Assembly (NCBI GenBank): GCA_030638935.1
Contig: DAOWDR010000694.1
Location: 1-6,116 of the forward strand
Length of the DNA: 6,116 bases
Source of the DNA: Desulfobacteraceae bacterium
GTDB lineage: Bacteria > Desulfobacterota > Desulfobacteria > Desulfobacterales > Desulfobacteraceae
Direction: 5' to 3'
Made by a program: the position numbers and the translations under genes. The notes beneath the pieces are model-generated. The model saw only the letters and a list, made by a program, of their open reading frames with translations, did not search any database and had not been told where the DNA came from. Shown here in pieces: positions 5,935 to 6,116 of the stretch (its first letter is position 1; every line of letters begins with the position of its first letter).

Positions 5935-5948
5935 AGGATAATTATCCT
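5935..5948. promoter_or_regulatory. Perfect 14-bp palindrome upstream of the lipoprotein promoter
   Basis: AGGATAATTATCCT reads the same on both strands. It sits directly upstream of the candidate -35 region of the lipoprotein gene, a place suited to an operator for a dimeric regulator. The palindrome is seen; the operator role is inferred. Confidence 0.4.
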
Positions 5949-6027
5949 CATCACAAATTTTTCCGAAATCAGAAATACTTTATAAAAGAAAGATATTACC
6001 TTGGAAACCTGATCTGATTAAGTGTTG

Positions 6028-6043
6028 AATAATCAAGATTATT
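6028..6043. repeat. Short inverted repeat, 7-bp arms
   Basis: AATAATC and GATTATT separated by AA. It is AT-rich and may be a binding site or chance; no gene is placed to give it a clear role. Confidence 0.4.
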
Positions 6044-6079
6044 GAAGACGAACCTTCCTGGCTGAAATTTGCAACAGGG

Positions 6080-6100
6080 CGGTTATTCCATAAATAACCG
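6080..6100. repeat. Inverted repeat, 8-bp arms with 5-base loop
   Basis: CGGTTATT (6080-6087) and AATAACCG (6093-6100) around CCATA. It could form a hairpin, but neither side has a T-run, so it is not a typical intrinsic terminator. It may belong to a gene or element beyond the window edge. The rest of 5867-6116 (250 bases) holds no gene that I can support. Confidence 0.55.
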
Positions 6101-6116
6101 GATTGTCATTGAACCA

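Noticed and set aside
6042..6116. 25-codon - strand frame running off the window end
   Set aside because: It reads like protein and could be the end of a gene starting beyond the window, but it is too short to support, and a + strand frame of similar length overlaps it.

Overview
The window looks like a piece of a free-living Gram-negative chromosome, most likely a sulfate-reducing Desulfobacterota (Desulfobacter/Desulfobacula-like). That is an inference from the mix of NitT/TauT-type transport genes, CheY/HPt signalling parts, moderate GC and protein style; no taxonomic marker gene is present.

Layout. Positions 1-2476 (+) hold the end of an ABC transport operon in tight array: the C-terminal part of an ATPase (its start lies before the window), a Tat-exported substrate-binding protein (SBP) of the NrtA/CmpA/SsuA type, and an inner-membrane permease. 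The junctions are a 1-bp gap and a 14-bp overlap. Positions 2477-2532 are a very AT-rich gap with a candidate sigma70-type promoter and a strong Shine-Dalgarno. Positions 2533-5117 (+) hold a second set of three genes: a CheY-like receiver fused to a cytoplasmic SBP-like domain, a very acidic low-complexity protein with six 12-bp tandem repeats, and a stand-alone HPt phosphotransfer protein. Positions 5118-5245 are a convergent gap. Positions 5246-5866 (-) hold an uncharacterised lipoprotein, visibly more AT-rich than the rest. Positions 5867-6116 hold its probable promoter, a perfect 14-bp palindrome and two further inverted repeats, with no gene I can support.

How the genes may work together. 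The SBP, permease and ATPase would import a small solute; the SBP resembles nitrate/bicarbonate-type binding proteins, but the substrate cannot be read from the sequence. The SBP-like half of the response regulator lines up along its length with the exported SBP and shares an N-H-P-C-C motif with it, but it has no signal peptide. It therefore looks like an intracellular copy of the transporter's binding protein used as the effector or sensor half of a response regulator. The HPt protein is a natural phosphoryl donor or acceptor for the receiver. No histidine kinase is present in the window. There is a precedent for an internal SBP-like regulatory domain: the C-terminal domains of the cyanobacterial NrtC/CmpC ATPases. 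The ATPase here lacks that extension. The proposed system, a phosphorelay coupled to intracellular solute sensing next to its transporter, is an inference, but the receiver-SBP fusion itself is seen directly.
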